64,000 bases of DNA from the NCBI RefSeq assembly GCF_020554865.1, contig NZ_JAJCIC010000002.1, positions 124,001-188,000 on the forward strand, written 5' to 3'. The DNA comes from Lacrimispora sp. 210928-DFI.3.58 (GTDB lineage: Bacteria > Bacillota > Clostridia > Lachnospirales > Lachnospiraceae). This document shows positions 8,623 to 19,733 of the stretch, one piece after another. A model generated the notes under the pieces. It had not been told where the DNA came from. It worked only from the letters and a program-made list of their open reading frames with translations, and ran no database searches. Numbering within the stretch: position 1 is the stretch's first letter; every line of letters starts with the position of its first letter. The translations under genes and the position numbers were made by a program.

Positions 8623-11600
8623 TTATTCCTCTGTCTCAGCGTCTGCCTCGGAAGCTTCATCCTCTTCTTCCTCTATATCCGCCATATCATCCAGAGCCAG
8701 CACTTCCTCTGCCACATTGTCCTCTGTCAGGTTCAGTGTCTCGTCCTCCTCACCGGAGAGCAGGATATCATCGTCCTCAGACAGCATGATGTCATCTGTC
8801 TCTTCGATCTCGGTATCCAGCTTTACATTTCTGTAGCGCTTCATACCTGTTCCGGCAGGGATCGGCTTACCGATGATAACATTTTCCTTCAGGCCGATCA
8901 GGTGGTCCACCTTACCGTTGATGGCGGCCTCGGTCAGAACCTTGGTGGTCTCCTGGAAGGATGCTGCTGACAGGAAGGAATCGGTTGCCAGGGATGCCTT
9001 TGTGATACCCAGCATTACCTGACGTCCCTCAGCAGGCTTCTTGCCCTCTGCGATCAGGGCTTCGTTCATCTCGTTGTAGTCAAGAACATCCATGGATACG
9101 CCTGGCAGTACATCGCTGTCGCCGCTCTCCTCGATCTTGATCTTCTTTAACATCTGGTGAACGATCATCTCAATATGCTTATCATTGATCTCAACGCCCT
9201 GGAGACGGTATACACGCTGTACTTCCTGGATCATGTAATCCTGAACAGCACGGACGCCCTTGATCTTTAAGATATCATGGGGGTTTACACTTCCCTCTGT
9301 CAGCTCATCGCCGGCCTCCAGTACCTGGCCGTCAAGAACCTTGATCCTGGATCCGTAAGGAATCAGGTAGGTCTTTGCATTGCCCGTCTCATTGTCTGTA
9401 ACGGTGATCTCGCGCTTTTTCTTTGTATCCTTGATGCTTACCACGCCGCCGAACTCAGTGATGATCGCAAGTCCCTTTGGCTTACGCGCCTCAAACAGCT
9501 CCTCTACACGTGGAAGACCCTGTGTGATATCGCCGCCGGCAACGCCGCCGGTATGGAAGGTACGCATGGTAAGCTGTGTGCCGGGCTCACCGATGGACTG
9601 TGCGGCAATGATACCAACTGCCTCACCAACCTGTACAGGCTGGCCAGTTGCCATGTTTGCGCCGTAGCACTTTGCGCATACGCCGATGTGTGACTTACAG
9701 CTAAGGACGGTACGGATCTTCACGGACTTGCGTCCTGTCTTGTTCAGCACCTTCATCACTGCTGCTGCACGCTTTGGCGTACACATATGGTTGGCCTTCA
9801 CCACAACCTCTCCTGTATCAGGATCCGTAATGGTCTCAGCAATATAACGTCCTGTGATCCTCTCCTGAAGATCCTCGATCACTTCATTTCCATCCATGAA
9901 GCCCTTGATCTCCATGTATGGGATCTCCTTGCCCTCACAGCAGTCAACCTCGCGGATGATCAGATCCTGGGAAACGTCTACCAGACGTCTTGTCAGGTAT
10001 CCGGAGTCCGCCGTACGCAGAGCCGTATCGGACAGACCCTTACGTGCACCGTGAGCGGAGATGAAGTACTCCAGTACGTCAAGACCTTCACGGAAATTGG
10101 ACTTAATAGGAAGCTCGATGGTGTGACCCGTTGTATCAGCCATCAGTCCACGCATGCCGGCCAGCTGCTTGATCTGCTTATCAGAACCACGGGCTCCGGA
10201 GTCAGCCATCATGTAGATGTTGTTGTACTTATCCAGGCCGGTCAGCAGGTCATGGGTCAGCTGATCATCGGTGGTCTTCCATGTCTCGATAACCTCTTTG
10301 TAGCGCTCCTCCTCGGTGATCAGGCCTCGGCGGTAGTTCTTCGCAATGCGGTCTACAGTTGCCTGTGCCTCCTCGATCAGCCTTGGCTTGCTTGCAGGCA
10401 CGGTCATATCGGAAATGGATACGGTCATGGCTGCCCTTGTGGAATATTTATATCCGATCGCCTTGATGTCATCCAGGGTAACTGCTGTCTGGGTAGCTCC
10501 GTGTACATTGATGACCTTTTCAAGGATCTGCTTTAACTGCTTCTTTGCTACGTGGAAGTCAACCTCCAGCTTCAGCTCATTCTCAGGAATACTCCTGTCT
10601 ACAAAGCCCAGATCCTGAGGAATGATCTCGTTGAAGATAAAACGGCCGATGGTGGACTCAATGATACCGGTCTTCACGGTGCCGTCCGCCATCTTCTTGT
10701 GTACTCTCACCTTTACGCGGGAGTGAAGAGTTGCCTCCTGGTTCTCATAGGCAAGGATGGCTTCATTTACACTCTTGAAGATCATACCCTCGCCCTTTGC
10801 GCCCGGACGCTCCTGGGTCAGATAGTAGATACCCAGAACCATATCCTGGGACGGAACAGCCACAGGGCCGCCGTCAGAAGGCTTCAACAGGTTGTTGGGG
10901 CTGAGGAGCAGGAAACGGCACTCTGCCTGAGCCTCTACGGACAGGGGCAGATGCACTGCCATCTGGTCTCCGTCGAAGTCAGCGTTGAATGCGGTACACA
11001 CAAGGGGATGGAGCTTGATGGCCTTACCTTCCACAAGGATGGGCTCAAATGCCTGGATTCCCAGTCTGTGCAGCGTAGGAGCACGGTTCAGCATCACGGG
11101 ATGCTCCTTGATCACATCCTCCAGCACATCCCATACCTCAGACTGGAGACGCTCTACCATCTTCTTTGCATTTTTGATATTGTGAGCAGTTCCGTTGGAG
11201 ACAAGCTCCTTCATCACAAAGGGCTTGAACAGCTCAATCGCCATTTCCTTCGGGAGACCGCACTGGTAGATCTTAAGCTCAGGGCCAACCACGATAACCG
11301 AACGGCCGGAGTAGTCAACACGCTTACCTAACAGGTTCTGGCGGAAACGTCCCTGCTTACCCTTTAACATATCGGAAAGGGACTTCAGCGCCCGGTTTCC
11401 TGGGCCTGTTACAGGCCTGCCGCGGCGTCCGTTATCGATCAGGGCATCCACAGCCTCCTGGAGCATACGCTTCTCATTGCGGACAATGATATCAGGTGCG
11501 CCCAGCTCTAACAGTCTTGCCAGACGGTTATTTCTGTTGATGATCCTTCTATATAAGTCATTTAAGTCGGAGGTTGCAAAACGTCCGCCGTCCAGCTGTA

Positions 11601-12348
11601 CCATAGGACGGATATCCGGCGGGATGACCGGGATCACATCCATGATCATCCACTCAGGACGGTTGCCGGAGCTTAAAAATGCCTCCACAACCTCTAACCG
11701 CTTGATGATCCTTGCACGCTTCTGGCCGGTTGCGTCAGCCAGCTGCTTTCTCAGATCAGCGGAATCCTTTTCCAGGTCAATGGCCTTTAAAAGCTCCTGG
11801 ATCGCCTCGGCGCCCATTCCCACGCGGAAGCCGCCTGTGCCGCCGTACTTCTCTACCTCTTCCCTGTACTCCTTTTCAGAGAGCACCTGCTTGTACTGTA
11901 AGCTGGTGGAGCCTGCATCCAGTACGATATAGGAAGCAAAGTACAGCACCTTCTCCAGGGTCCTTGGTGAAATGTCCAGGATCAGACCCATACGGCTGGG
12001 AATACCCTTAAAATACCAGATATGGGATACGGGAGCAGCCAGCTTAATGTGGCCCATACGCTCTCTGCGGACACTTGCCTTTGTTACCTCTACGCCGCAC
12101 CGGTCGCAGATAACACCTTTGTAACGAATCTTTTTGTATTTACCGCAATGACACTCCCAGTCCTTGCTCGGTCCGAAAATCCTCTCGCAGAAAAGTCCGT
12201 CCTTTTCCGGCTTTAAGGTCCTGTAGTTGATGGTTTCAGGCTTTTTCACCTCGCCATGGGACCACTCCAGGATCTTATCAGGGGAGGCCAGGCCAATCTT
12301 AATGGCATCAAATGTCATTGGATGATAAGTTTCATTAGTCTCTGGCAT
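8623..12348 (-). CDS. rpoC: DNA-directed RNA polymerase subunit beta'
   Basis: This 1241-residue protein is full length. It has the N-terminal zinc site ([19 protein letters not shown], about 70-88), the catalytic [12 protein letters not shown] loop, whose aspartates hold the catalytic magnesium, the bridge/trigger region ([22 protein letters not shown]) and the lineage-typical end. The last ~60 residues are an acidic tail rich in Glu and Asp, as in many Lachnospiraceae. It forms the polymerase active centre with RpoB. It lies 16 bases after rpoB with an AAGGGAG ribosome site, so the two are co-transcribed, and a strong terminator follows. Confidence 0.99.
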   Translation of the reverse strand: MPETNETYHPMTFDAIKIGLASPDKILEWSHGEVKKPETINYRTLKPEKDGLFCERIFGPSKDWECHCGKYKKIRYKGVICDRCGVEVTKASVRRERMGHIKLAAPVSHIWYFKGIPSRMGLILDISPRTLEKVLYFASYIVLDAGSTSLQYKQVLSEKEYREEVEKYGGTGGFRVGMGAEAIQELLKAIDLEKDSADLRKQLADATGQKRARIIKRLEVVEAFLSSGNRPEWMIMDVIPVIPPDIRPMVQLDGGRFATSDLNDLYRRIINRNNRLARLLELGAPDIIVRNEKRMLQEAVDALIDNGRRGRPVTGPGNRALKSLSDMLKGKQGRFRQNLLGKRVDYSGRSVIVVGPELKIYQCGLPKEMAIELFKPFVMKELVSNGTAHNIKNAKKMVERLQSEVWDVLEDVIKEHPVMLNRAPTLHRLGIQAFEPILVEGKAIKLHPLVCTAFNADFDGDQMAVHLPLSVEAQAECRFLLLSPNNLLKPSDGGPVAVPSQDMVLGIYYLTQERPGAKGEGMIFKSVNEAILAYENQEATLHSRVKVRVHKKMADGTVKTGIIESTIGRFIFNEIIPQDLGFVDRSIPENELKLEVDFHVAKKQLKQILEKVINVHGATQTAVTLDDIKAIGYKYSTRAAMTVSISDMTVPASKPRLIEEAQATVDRIAKNYRRGLITEEERYKEVIETWKTTDDQLTHDLLTGLDKYNNIYMMADSGARGSDKQIKQLAGMRGLMADTTGHTIELPIKSNFREGLDVLEYFISAHGARKGLSDTALRTADSGYLTRRLVDVSQDLIIREVDCCEGKEIPYMEIKGFMDGNEVIEDLQERITGRYIAETITDPDTGEVVVKANHMCTPKRAAAVMKVLNKTGRKSVKIRTVLSCKSHIGVCAKCYGANMATGQPVQVGEAVGIIAAQSIGEPGTQLTMRTFHTGGVAGGDITQGLPRVEELFEARKPKGLAIITEFGGVVSIKDTKKKREITVTDNETGNAKTYLIPYGSRIKVLDGQVLEAGDELTEGSVNPHDILKIKGVRAVQDYMIQEVQRVYRLQGVEINDKHIEMIVHQMLKKIKIEESGDSDVLPGVSMDVLDYNEMNEALIAEGKKPAEGRQVMLGITKASLATDSFLSAASFQETTKVLTEAAINGKVDHLIGLKENVIIGKPIPAGTGMKRYRNVKLDTEIEETDDIMLSEDDDILLSGEEDETLNLTEDNVAEEVLALDDMADIEEEEDEASEADAETEE

Positions 12349-12364
12349 GAGCTTTTACTCCCTT

Positions 12365-15300
12365 CTACTCTTCGTCTTCACCGTCTACAGAATCATCTAA
12401 GAACAGATCCTCATCTGAATCATCCGAATCCTCTGTATCATCAGTGTACTCATCATTTATTATGTCTTCACTTTCTACCGAAACAAGCTCGTTGTTCTTG
12501 AACTCCTGCTCCTGGTAGCCATAGTTGGAATAATTCTCATCTGAATGATAGCGGCGGTCACCCTCCAGCATTGCCCGCAGCTCCGTATCGCCGTAGTCAA
12601 TGTTCTCGGTCATCTCAACCTCTGTGCCGTCATCACGGAGCACCTGTACATCCAGGCCTAAGGACTGCATTTCCTTTAACAGCACCTTGAAGGATTCCGG
12701 TACGCCCGGCTCCGGGATGTTCTCACCCTTGATGATAGCCTCGTATGTCTTCACACGGCCTACCACATCATCGGACTTCACCGTCATGATCTCCTGCAGG
12801 GTATAGGATGCGCCATATGCCTCCAGTGCCCAAACCTCCATCTCTCCGAAACGCTGGCCGCCGAACTGAGCCTTACCGCCCAGAGGCTGCTGTGTAACAA
12901 GGGAGTATGGGCCGGTAGAACGTGCATGGATCTTATCGTCTACCAGGTGGTGCAGCTTCAGGTAATGCATGTGGCCAATGGTAACGGCACCGTCAAAATA
13001 CTCTCCGGTACGTCCGTCGCGCAGGCGGACCTTTCCGTCACGGCTGATGGGCACGCCCTTCCACAGCTCTCTGTGCTCCAGATGGGAGCCCAGGTAATCC
13101 ATTACCTCAGGCTTTACCTTATCCTTATATTTCTCTTCAAACTCCTCCCAGGAGGTGTTTACATAATCATTTGCCATCTCCAGGGTATCCTGGATGTCAT
13201 TCTCGTTTGCACCGTCAAAGATCGGAGTGGAAACGTTGAAGCCCAACGCCTTTGCTGCAAGGCTTAAGTGGATCTCCAGCACCTGTCCGATGTTCATACG
13301 GGAAGGCACGCCCAGAGGATTCAGCACAATGTCCAGCGGACGGCCGTTTGGCAGGAACGGCATATCCTCTACAGGAAGCACGCGGGAAACAACACCCTTG
13401 TTTCCGTGACGTCCGGCCATCTTATCACCCACAGAGATCTTACGCTTCTGGGCAATGTAAATGCGGACAGTCTCGTTCACGCCAGGTGAGAGCTCATCGC
13501 CGTTCTCCCTTGTAAATACTTTGGCATCCACAATGATGCCGTAGGCGCCGTGAGGCACCTTTAAGGAGGTATCTCTTACCTCTCTTGCCTTCTCACCGAA
13601 GATCGCTCTCAGGAGGCGTTCCTCAGCAGTCAGCTCTGTCTCTCCCTTCGGAGTTACCTTGCCTACCAGGATGTCTCCCGCACGTACCTCTGCACCGATA
13701 CGGATGATACCGCGCTCGTCCAGATCCTTTAATGCGTCCTCGCCTACGCCCGGAACATCACGGGTGATCTCCTCCGGTCCCAGCTTGGTGTCACGGGCCT
13801 CTGCCTCATACTCCTCAATGTGAACAGAGGTGTATACATCCTCCTGCACAAGGCGCTCGGAAAGAAGGACCGCATCCTCGTAGTTGTAGCCCTCCCAGGT
13901 CATGAATCCGATCAGCGGATTCTTGCCCAGAGCGATCTCGCCCTTGGATGTGGATGGTCCGTCAGCGATCACCTCGCCTGCCTCCACATGGTCGTTCTTA
14001 TATACGATCGGCTTCTGGTTGTAGCAGTTGCTCTGGTTGCTTCTCTTAAACTTTGTCAGACGGTATACATCGCGGTTGCCGTCAGAGTCTCTCTTGATAA
14101 TGATCTCATTGGAAGCAGAGCGCTCTACCACGCCTGCATTTTTTGCCACTACGCACACGCCGGAGTCAACGGCGGCCTTTGCCTCAATACCGGTTCCTAC
14201 TACAGGAGCCTCTGTGGAGAGAAGCGGCACGGCCTGACGCTGCATGTTGGATCCCATCAGGGCACGGTTTGCATCGTCGTTCTGAAGGAATGGGATCATA
14301 GCCGTAGCCACGGAGAACACCATCTTAGGAGAAACGTCCATCAGGTCAATGGTGCGCTTCTGGAACTCGGATGTCTCTGTGCGGAAACGTCCTGATACAT
14401 TGTTGTGTACAAAATGTCCGTTCTCGTCCAGAGGTTCATTTGCCTGTGCTACCACGAAGTTGTCCTCTTCGTCTGCTGTCAGGTATACGACCTCATCTGT
14501 AACCCGCGGGTTAGCCGGATCAGTGGTCTTATCTACTACGCGGTAGGGAGCCTCGATAAAGCCGTAGGGGTTCACCCTTGCATAGGTTGCCAGTGAGTTG
14601 ATCAGACCGATGTTGGGACCCTCAGGAGTCTCGATGGGGCACATACGTCCGTAATGGGTGTAGTGTACGTCTCGCACCTCGAATCCGGCACGGTCTCTTG
14701 ACAGACCGCCTGGACCTAATGCAGAGAGACGCCTCTTATGTGTCAGCTCTGCCAGAGGATTGTTCTGATCCATGAACTGGGACAGCTGGGAGCTTCCGAA
14801 GAACTCCTTTACAGCTGCTGTTACCGGTTTGATATTGATGAGGGACTGGGGCGTAATACCGTCCATATCCTGGGTTGTCATACGCTCTCTTACCACACGC
14901 TCCATACGTGACAGACCGATGCGGTACTGGTTCTGAAGGAGTTCGCCCACGGCGCGGATACGGCGGTTGCCCAGATGGTCGATATCGTCTGAGGTTCCCA
15001 CTTCCTCCTCCAGATGCATATTATAGTTAATGGAAGCAAGGATATCTTCCTTTGTAATGTGCTTCGGGATCAGGTCATGGACATTCCTGCGCACAGCCTC
15101 CTTGAGCGCTTCCTCATCCTCCCCAGCTTCTTCCAGGATAGAAGCAAGTACGGGGTAATATACTAACTCCGTAACACCCACTTCCTTCGGATCAAAGGAG
15201 ACATAAGCGTCAAGCTCTACCATCATATTAGAGAGGACCTTCTGCTTTCTGTTTGGGCCTTCCACCCATACATAAGGAACAGCCGCATTCTGGATCTTCA

Positions 15301-16258
15301 TAGCAGAATCCTTGGTAAGCTTTGTGCCGGCCTCTGCCAGGATCTCACCTGTGCTGGTATCCACCACATCCTCTGCCAGCACCTGACCGTTTAAGCGGTA
15401 TTTAAAGGAAAGCTTCTTATTAAATTTATAGCGTCCTACCTTTGCCAGATCATATCTCCTGGGGTCAAAGAACATGCTGTTAAGCAGGCTCTCGGCACTG
15501 TCCACAGACAGCGGCTCACCCGGACGGATCTTCTTATATAACTCCAGCAGGCCGTCCTGATAGTTGTCAGAGGTATCCTTGCCAAAGCTTGCAAGAAGCT
15601 TTGGCTCCTCGCCGAACAGGTCTAAGATCTCTGCATTCGTGCCAAAGCCCAGGGCGCGGATCAAAACGGTCACAGGCACCTTACGTGTCCTGTCCACACG
15701 CACATAGAAGACATCGTTGGAATCTGTCTCATATTCCAGCCATGCACCGCGGTTGGGGATAACCGTACAGGTATAGAGCTCCTTACCCACCTTGTCATGT
15801 CCAATGCCGTAATAGATACCAGGGGAACGTACCAGCTGGCTGACAATAACACGCTCTGCGCCGTTGATCACAAAGGAGCCTGTATCTGTCATCAAAGGCA
15901 GATCGCCCATGAATATCTCATGTTCGTTCATCTCATCTTTATCTTTATTGTACAGTCTCACCTTTACCTTAAGTGGTGCAGCGTAAGTTGCATCCCGTTC
16001 TTTACACTCTTCGATGGTATACTTAATATCATCCTTGCATAATGTAAAGTCAACAAATTCCAGACTCAGATGTCCTGCAAAGTCTGCAATCGGAGAGATA
16101 TCATCAAATGCCTCTTTCAGTCCTTCGTTCAAGAACCATTGGTAGGAGTCTTTTTGAATCTCGATCAAGTTTGGCATCCCAAGAACTTCTTTCTGTCTTG
16201 AGTAGCTCATTCTTACGCTTTTCCCGGCTGGTACCGGACGTATTCTGCTTTTCTCCAT
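12365..16258 (-). CDS. rpoB: DNA-directed RNA polymerase subunit beta
   Basis: The protein has 1297 residues from the ATG at 16258 ([20 protein letters not shown]). A longer upstream frame would include the 5' leader and is not credible. Family landmarks are the rifampicin-pocket segment ([21 protein letters not shown] followed by [11 protein letters not shown]), [17 protein letters not shown], and the C-terminal [24 protein letters not shown]. It ends with an acidic tail. In the rifampicin region I see the usual Ser, Asp, His and Arg/Ser residues and no obvious resistance change. Unlike the common rplKAJL-rpoBC arrangement, no rplL lies upstream; a divergent gene does. Confidence 0.99.
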   Translation of the reverse strand: MEKSRIRPVPAGKSVRMSYSRQKEVLGMPNLIEIQKDSYQWFLNEGLKEAFDDISPIADFAGHLSLEFVDFTLCKDDIKYTIEECKERDATYAAPLKVKVRLYNKDKDEMNEHEIFMGDLPLMTDTGSFVINGAERVIVSQLVRSPGIYYGIGHDKVGKELYTCTVIPNRGAWLEYETDSNDVFYVRVDRTRKVPVTVLIRALGFGTNAEILDLFGEEPKLLASFGKDTSDNYQDGLLELYKKIRPGEPLSVDSAESLLNSMFFDPRRYDLAKVGRYKFNKKLSFKYRLNGQVLAEDVVDTSTGEILAEAGTKLTKDSAMKIQNAAVPYVWVEGPNRKQKVLSNMMVELDAYVSFDPKEVGVTELVYYPVLASILEEAGEDEEALKEAVRRNVHDLIPKHITKEDILASINYNMHLEEEVGTSDDIDHLGNRRIRAVGELLQNQYRIGLSRMERVVRERMTTQDMDGITPQSLINIKPVTAAVKEFFGSSQLSQFMDQNNPLAELTHKRRLSALGPGGLSRDRAGFEVRDVHYTHYGRMCPIETPEGPNIGLINSLATYARVNPYGFIEAPYRVVDKTTDPANPRVTDEVVYLTADEEDNFVVAQANEPLDENGHFVHNNVSGRFRTETSEFQKRTIDLMDVSPKMVFSVATAMIPFLQNDDANRALMGSNMQRQAVPLLSTEAPVVGTGIEAKAAVDSGVCVVAKNAGVVERSASNEIIIKRDSDGNRDVYRLTKFKRSNQSNCYNQKPIVYKNDHVEAGEVIADGPSTSKGEIALGKNPLIGFMTWEGYNYEDAVLLSERLVQEDVYTSVHIEEYEAEARDTKLGPEEITRDVPGVGEDALKDLDERGIIRIGAEVRAGDILVGKVTPKGETELTAEERLLRAIFGEKAREVRDTSLKVPHGAYGIIVDAKVFTRENGDELSPGVNETVRIYIAQKRKISVGDKMAGRHGNKGVVSRVLPVEDMPFLPNGRPLDIVLNPLGVPSRMNIGQVLEIHLSLAAKALGFNVSTPIFDGANENDIQDTLEMANDYVNTSWEEFEEKYKDKVKPEVMDYLGSHLEHRELWKGVPISRDGKVRLRDGRTGEYFDGAVTIGHMHYLKLHHLVDDKIHARSTGPYSLVTQQPLGGKAQFGGQRFGEMEVWALEAYGASYTLQEIMTVKSDDVVGRVKTYEAIIKGENIPEPGVPESFKVLLKEMQSLGLDVQVLRDDGTEVEMTENIDYGDTELRAMLEGDRRYHSDENYSNYGYQEQEFKNNELVSVESEDIINDEYTDDTEDSDDSDEDLFLDDSVDGEDEE

Positions 16259-16357
16259 TGACGTTTCACCCCTGTTTTCTAAATCATCACTGTCGTTCTC
16301 AAATCTTGTCGGCAGGAAGGCGCAAAAAGCCCACCTTGCCACAATAGTGCACACTCC

Positions 16358-16386
16358 ATAATATCATAGGAATGTCAAGGTGTCAA
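16358..16386 (-). promoter_or_regulatory. rpoBC promoter
   Basis: Reading leftward: TTGACA (16386-16381), 17 bases, TATTAT (16363-16358). The start would be near 16351, giving a leader of about 93 nt before the rpoB ATG. This is a near-perfect housekeeping promoter. Its -35 lies 10 bases from the -35 of the divergent promoter, with a CAAGAA-TTTT-TTCTTG inverted repeat (16384-16399) joining the two. Confidence 0.75.
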
Positions 16387-16396
16387 GAATTTTTTC

Positions 16397-16425
16397 TTGC
16401 ATTTTATGCGTATAAATGATATACT
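16397..16425 (+). promoter_or_regulatory. Promoter of the divergent membrane-protein gene
   Basis: TTGCAT (16397-16402), 17 bases, TATACT (16420-16425), start near 16432. It is back to back with the rpoBC promoter. The leader to the gene at 16550 is about 118 nt; I see no recognised riboswitch in it. Confidence 0.65.
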
Positions 16426-16549
16426 ATTATAGAATGTCTCCTGGTACTGCGGGGTTATAACCTGTTTTCAGACTGCCTGGATCCGGGCCAAAACCTCTAT
16501 CTTTTACAAAGGAGAACCATACTATATTTACAGTATTGGAGGTAGCCAT

Positions 16550-16999
16550 ATGGCACAGACCATTTTTAACGCCCTGCTTGTAATCCTGGTGATTGCAGCT
16601 ATCATCCTGGCAGTTCTTTATTTCCTGGGCAATAAGCTCCAGAAGCGCCAGGTAGAACAGCAGCAGATGCTGGATGCAACAGCACAGACTGTTTCTATCC
16701 TCGTCATTGACAAAAAGAAAATGAAGATCACTCAGGCCGGACTTCCTAAAATAGTGACTGAGCAGACTCCAAAGTACATGCGTTGGGCAAAGGTTCCCAT
16801 TGTAAAGGCAAAGATCGGCCCCAAGGTCATGACTCTGATCGCTGACGCCAAGGTATTTGAGACCCTTCCTGTGAAGACGGAGGCGAAGGTTATTATCAGC
16901 GGCATCTACATCACCCAGATCAAGAGCGTCCGCGGCGGCTCCGTTCCGGCAGCTCCAAAGAAAAAGGGATTTTTTGCAAGATTTAAAAAGAACAGCTAA
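16550..16999 (+). CDS. Conserved small membrane-anchored protein of unknown function
   Basis: This 149-residue protein starts with one strong transmembrane helix (about residues 7-28), then a short amphipathic stretch (GNKLQKRQVEQQQMLDA). A soluble domain rich in beta-type segments follows, ending in a basic tail (APKKKGFFARFKKNS). It probably sits at the cytoplasmic face of the membrane. Ribosome site GGAGG is 6 bases from the ATG. It has its own promoter and a strong terminator, so it is monocistronic. I do not recognise the family. Confidence 0.75.
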   Translation: MAQTIFNALLVILVIAAIILAVLYFLGNKLQKRQVEQQQMLDATAQTVSILVIDKKKMKITQAGLPKIVTEQTPKYMRWAKVPIVKAKIGPKVMTLIADAKVFETLPVKTEAKVIISGIYITQIKSVRGGSVPAAPKKKGFFARFKKNS

Positions 17000-17008
17000 G
17001 AACATATC

Positions 17009-17062
17009 AAAAACTGCTGCAGCATAACTGGTTTTCCGTTATTTGCTGCAGCAGTTTTTTTT
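17009..17062 (+). terminator. Bidirectional terminator
   Basis: A long stem AAACTGCTGCAGCA/TGCTGCAGCAGTTT, with further pairing TAAC/GTTA inside, is followed by eight T on the plus strand. It is flanked by six A on the left, which gives a T-tract on the minus strand too. It ends the gene at 16550-16999 and can also stop the convergent DUF1934 transcript. Confidence 0.9.
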
Positions 17063-17126
17063 GCGCGTCCTGTCTTTGGAAAGCCGGGCGCCTCCGGGTA
17101 TCATGTGCACTTTAGCCCTGAGTGTG

Positions 17127-17546
17127 TTATACGGACTGCACTCCTACCCGGATGCTGCAGTCTGATAAATGCTCATAATTAATGTCCAGGGAGTACTCTA
17201 CATCCACCGTAAGCCTGTCAGGCTGCTCATTGATCCTGATATCCCTGGCCTGGATGCCTACTACCATATCGCCCATGGGGGTATTGTAGCAGGAAAGATT
17301 TTTCTTATCCTTCTCAAACTGCATATGGGTATTGGCAATCCCTTTTTTTATAATGTCCATGCTGTCAGGTGAAATCTTAATGATATTTTTCACCGTACCT
17401 GTAAAGCCCTCCAGCACCTCCTCATAGAGGATATAGTGCTTGCCGTTCTTCTGGTAATAATCCCCCCGCACCATCATCTCTATGTCCATATCATCCTCAT
17501 CCATCATCTGGATTCCGCTTATGGTTATCAATACATCCTTTGTCAT
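17127..17546 (-). CDS. DUF1934 (YwiB-like) beta-barrel protein
   Basis: This 139-residue protein matches the DUF1934/YwiB family. It has the opening DVLITISGIQ, the acidic DEDDMDIEM, the GDYYQKNGKHYILYEE strand pair, the LSCYNTPMGDMVVGIQA region and the closing VEYSLDINYEHLSDCSIRV. The family is a small lipocalin-like barrel of unknown function. Its start lies 15 bases after the ddl stop, so the two form an operon. Confidence 0.8.
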   Translation of the reverse strand: MTKDVLITISGIQMMDEDDMDIEMMVRGDYYQKNGKHYILYEEVLEGFTGTVKNIIKISPDSMDIIKKGIANTHMQFEKDKKNLSCYNTPMGDMVVGIQARDIRINEQPDRLTVDVEYSLDINYEHLSDCSIRVGVQSV

Positions 17547-17561
17547 CTGCCAGCCTTTCTC

Positions 17562-18623
17562 CTATATATACCGCTTCATAGCATGCTGGATCAGCATATC
17601 TACCAATGTGCTCTTGCTGATGCCTCTCGCCTCCCACAGCATGGGATACATGCTGATGGCGGTGAAGCCCGGCATGGTATTGATCTCGTTAAAAATCACC
17701 TCGCCGCCCTCTGTGACAAAGAAGTCTACTCTGGCCAGGCCGTAGCCGTCCACTGCCTTAAAGACCGAAATGGCTGCCTGGCGCACCCGCTCTGCGGCAT
17801 CGCCGGGAAGCTCGGGATCTGTAACCGTCCGTGACTCCTCGTTAAAATATTTCGCCTCAAAATCATAGAAATCTGCTGCTGCCAGTATCTCGCCCACACC
17901 GGAGGCCTTTACCTCCTCTGTGCCGCCTCCGAACACGGCGCACTCGATCTCGCGGCCCACAATGGCCTCCTCTACCAGGATCTTTCTGTCATGGCATGCT
18001 GCCTCCCTTAAGGCGTGCTCCAGCTCTGCCCTGTTTTCCGCCTTGTTCACGCCTTTGGAGGAGCCTGCATTGGACGGCTTGACAAATACGGGATAAGCAA
18101 AACGCCCTTCGATCCTTAAAGTCACCTGCTCCATCGCCTTAAGCTCTTCCCGGTAAACAGGCTCATAGGCTGCCTGGCGGATGCCAAGCCGGTCTACGAT
18201 GATCTTTGTATAAAGCTTATCCATGGAAATAGCGGATGCCAGTACGCCGCAGCCAACGTAGGGGATCCTCGCCAGCTCAAACAGCCCCTGGATAGTGCCG
18301 TCCTCCCCATAGAGACCGTGGAGCACCGGAAATGCCGCATCGATCTGCACCTCTGTCACATTGCCATCCTCTAACAGGAGCACTGCCTTTCGTGTAGCGT
18401 CCGGCGAAAGGACCGCAGATACCTTCCCAGCTTTCCAGGCCCCGCTCCGTATGTCCTCCACGGAATCCGTCTTGATCCAGCGGCCTTCTTCAGTGATTCC
18501 TATCAAAAGCACCTCGTATTTCTCTCTGTTTATCTGATCGATCACATTGGCTGCCGACATACAGGAAACAATATGCTCTGATGACTGACCGCCGAATATG
18601 ACAGCAATTTTCTTTCTGTTCAT
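17562..18623 (-). CDS. ddl: D-alanine--D-alanine ligase
   Basis: This 353-residue ATP-grasp ligase makes the D-Ala-D-Ala dipeptide for peptidoglycan precursors. It has the N-terminal GGQSSEH motif (about 11-17), the PVLHGLYGEDGTIQG segment, the ATP-grasp loop FVKPSNAGSSKGV and the metal/ligand motif VIFNEINTMPGFTAISMYP. Length and motifs are those of vegetative Ddl enzymes. Nothing in the neighbourhood (no vanH, vanX or vanT) suggests a vancomycin-resistance ligase. The start at 18623 has AGGAG upstream. Confidence 0.95.
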   Translation of the reverse strand: MNRKKIAVIFGGQSSEHIVSCMSAANVIDQINREKYEVLLIGITEEGRWIKTDSVEDIRSGAWKAGKVSAVLSPDATRKAVLLLEDGNVTEVQIDAAFPVLHGLYGEDGTIQGLFELARIPYVGCGVLASAISMDKLYTKIIVDRLGIRQAAYEPVYREELKAMEQVTLRIEGRFAYPVFVKPSNAGSSKGVNKAENRAELEHALREAACHDRKILVEEAIVGREIECAVFGGGTEEVKASGVGEILAAADFYDFEAKYFNEESRTVTDPELPGDAAERVRQAAISVFKAVDGYGLARVDFFVTEGGEVIFNEINTMPGFTAISMYPMLWEARGISKSTLVDMLIQHAMKRYI

Positions 18624-18641
18624 GACTAATCTCCTTCATTT

Positions 18642-18663
18642 TCACGGCAGTGTGATACCGTGA
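18642..18663. promoter_or_regulatory. Inverted repeat in the ddl-spoIIR intergenic region
   Basis: TCACGG (18642-18647) and CCGTGA (18658-18663) form a short stem with a 10-base loop between the ddl start and the spoIIR promoter. It may be a leader hairpin or operator for ddl. I see no other structure in this gap apart from the sigma-F-type elements. Confidence 0.35.
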
Positions 18664-18671
18664 TTTTTGCT

Positions 18672-18701
18672 GTTTATAGTATATCATATGTGGCAATAAT
18701 T
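18672..18701 (+). promoter_or_regulatory. Sigma-F/G-type promoter upstream of spoIIR
   Basis: GTTTA (18672-18676), a 15-base spacer, then GGCAATAATT (18692-18701). The known forespore sigma-F consensus is GYATA-N15-GGNNANAHTR, so the site misses one base in each half. Start near 18708 leaves a leader of about 64 nt. In Bacillus and clostridia spoIIR is transcribed by sigma-F in the forespore, so the site fits the gene. Confidence 0.6.
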
Positions 18702-18771
18702 ACAAACAGAAAATGAATCATCCCTTTGGACATGCAGAAAGATTAGCGGCATAAGGAGGTCCCAAAAAATC

Positions 18772-19494
18772 ATGAAATATAAAATCAGTCTTTGCATATC
18801 CGTACTTTGCTTTTTTACTGCCTTTCTTCTCATCCTCGCTGCCAGGACAAGCAGCCAAGAGGCGCTGGCCCGGCGTATTTCCCCGGATATCCTGCGGTTC
18901 CACGTTCTGGCTGACAGCAACCGCCGGGAAGACCAGGAGAGAAAGCTTGAGGTGCGTGGACTCATTCTAGACTATATGGAAAAACAGCTTCCGGAAAATA
19001 TCGGAAAAAAAGAACTCATAAAATGGCTGGAAAATAACCGGACCAGCATAGAGTCCATGGCAGAGGACTGGCTTTCCGATCACGGCTCTGAAAAAGAAGT
19101 GCGGTTCGAGCTTGCCAGGGATTATTTTCCCACAAAGGCCTACGGCGATATGGTATTCCCCTGCGGCGTGTACGATACTGCCCGTATTGTAATAGGAAGC
19201 GGACGGGGCAGGAACTGGTGGTGTGTCCTCTACCCCTCCCTCTGCTTTACCGACTCCCTTCATGCCATCGTCCCTGAATCCTCCAAAGATACGCTTAAAA
19301 ACCTGCTCACTGAGGAGGACTATAACGCCCTTTTAGGGCCTGGGGCTTATTTGAAAGGGGCAGAAGGGACTGCCGGCAGATCGGGAACAGACCAAGCAGA
19401 AGGAACTGCTGCCGAAAACAGGGCACAGGAAAAGCCGAAGATCCGTGCCCGGCTCCGGCTCCTTGACATTCTGTGCGGTATATCAAACGGCTGA
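18772..19494 (+). CDS. spoIIR: Stage II sporulation protein R
   Basis: This 240-residue protein has an N-terminal signal/anchor (about 4-24), then the SpoIIR core: LRFHVLADSNRREDQERKL, YFPTKAYGDMVFPCGVYDT, and GRGRNWWCVLYPSLCF. The protein is made in the forespore and secreted into the intermembrane space, where it triggers processing of pro-sigma-E in the mother cell. A low-complexity Gly/Ala/Glu tail follows the core. Ribosome site AAGGAGG. It shows that the organism belongs to a spore-forming lineage. Confidence 0.95.
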   Translation: MKYKISLCISVLCFFTAFLLILAARTSSQEALARRISPDILRFHVLADSNRREDQERKLEVRGLILDYMEKQLPENIGKKELIKWLENNRTSIESMAEDWLSDHGSEKEVRFELARDYFPTKAYGDMVFPCGVYDTARIVIGSGRGRNWWCVLYPSLCFTDSLHAIVPESSKDTLKNLLTEEDYNALLGPGAYLKGAEGTAGRSGTDQAEGTAAENRAQEKPKIRARLRLLDILCGISNG

Positions 19495-19521
19495 TGTCTT
19501 CCCGAAGGCTTCTCCTGACAG

Positions 19522-19731
19522 TCACAAGGCCTTCCTCTGCCCGTCCAGCATTTCCTGCAGGGCCTCATCGCTGACATCGATCCATACATCCTCCTCCTCC
19601 GCATTCAGGCCCAGGTATTGGGCCAGGGTGCGGGGATCATCGCTGTTGTTCCATCGGCTGATATACCGGTCGATCTCCTCAAAGGGGATCTCCCCTGCAA
19701 GATATCTCTCTTTAAACGTTGCCTGCTCCAT
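19522..19731 (-). CDS. Small acidic protein of unknown function
   Basis: This 69-residue acidic protein (MEQATFKERYLAGEIPFEEI opening, DVWIDVSDEALQEML near the end) starts 3 bases after the gntR stop and has a GGGGGAGAAG ribosome site inside the gntR end. It is probably translated from the ispE-gntR transcript. I do not recognise the family. The tidy composition and coupling make a real gene likely. Confidence 0.65.
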   Translation of the reverse strand: MEQATFKERYLAGEIPFEEIDRYISRWNNSDDPRTLAQYLGLNAEEEDVWIDVSDEALQEMLDGQRKAL

Positions 19732-19733
19732 CT

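Noticed and set aside
10552..11331. Long plus-strand frames inside rpoC and rpoB
   Set aside because: Antisense shadows caused by codon bias in the polymerase genes; no start signals and no recognisable protein.
16427..17005. 192-codon minus-strand frame opposite the membrane-protein gene
   Set aside because: It is an antisense shadow of the gene at 16550-16999, whose promoter, ribosome site and terminator are clear.
17562..18623. Vancomycin-resistance type ligase
   Set aside because: No vanH, vanX, vanT or two-component genes are adjacent, and the gene is paired with DUF1934 as in ordinary housekeeping loci.
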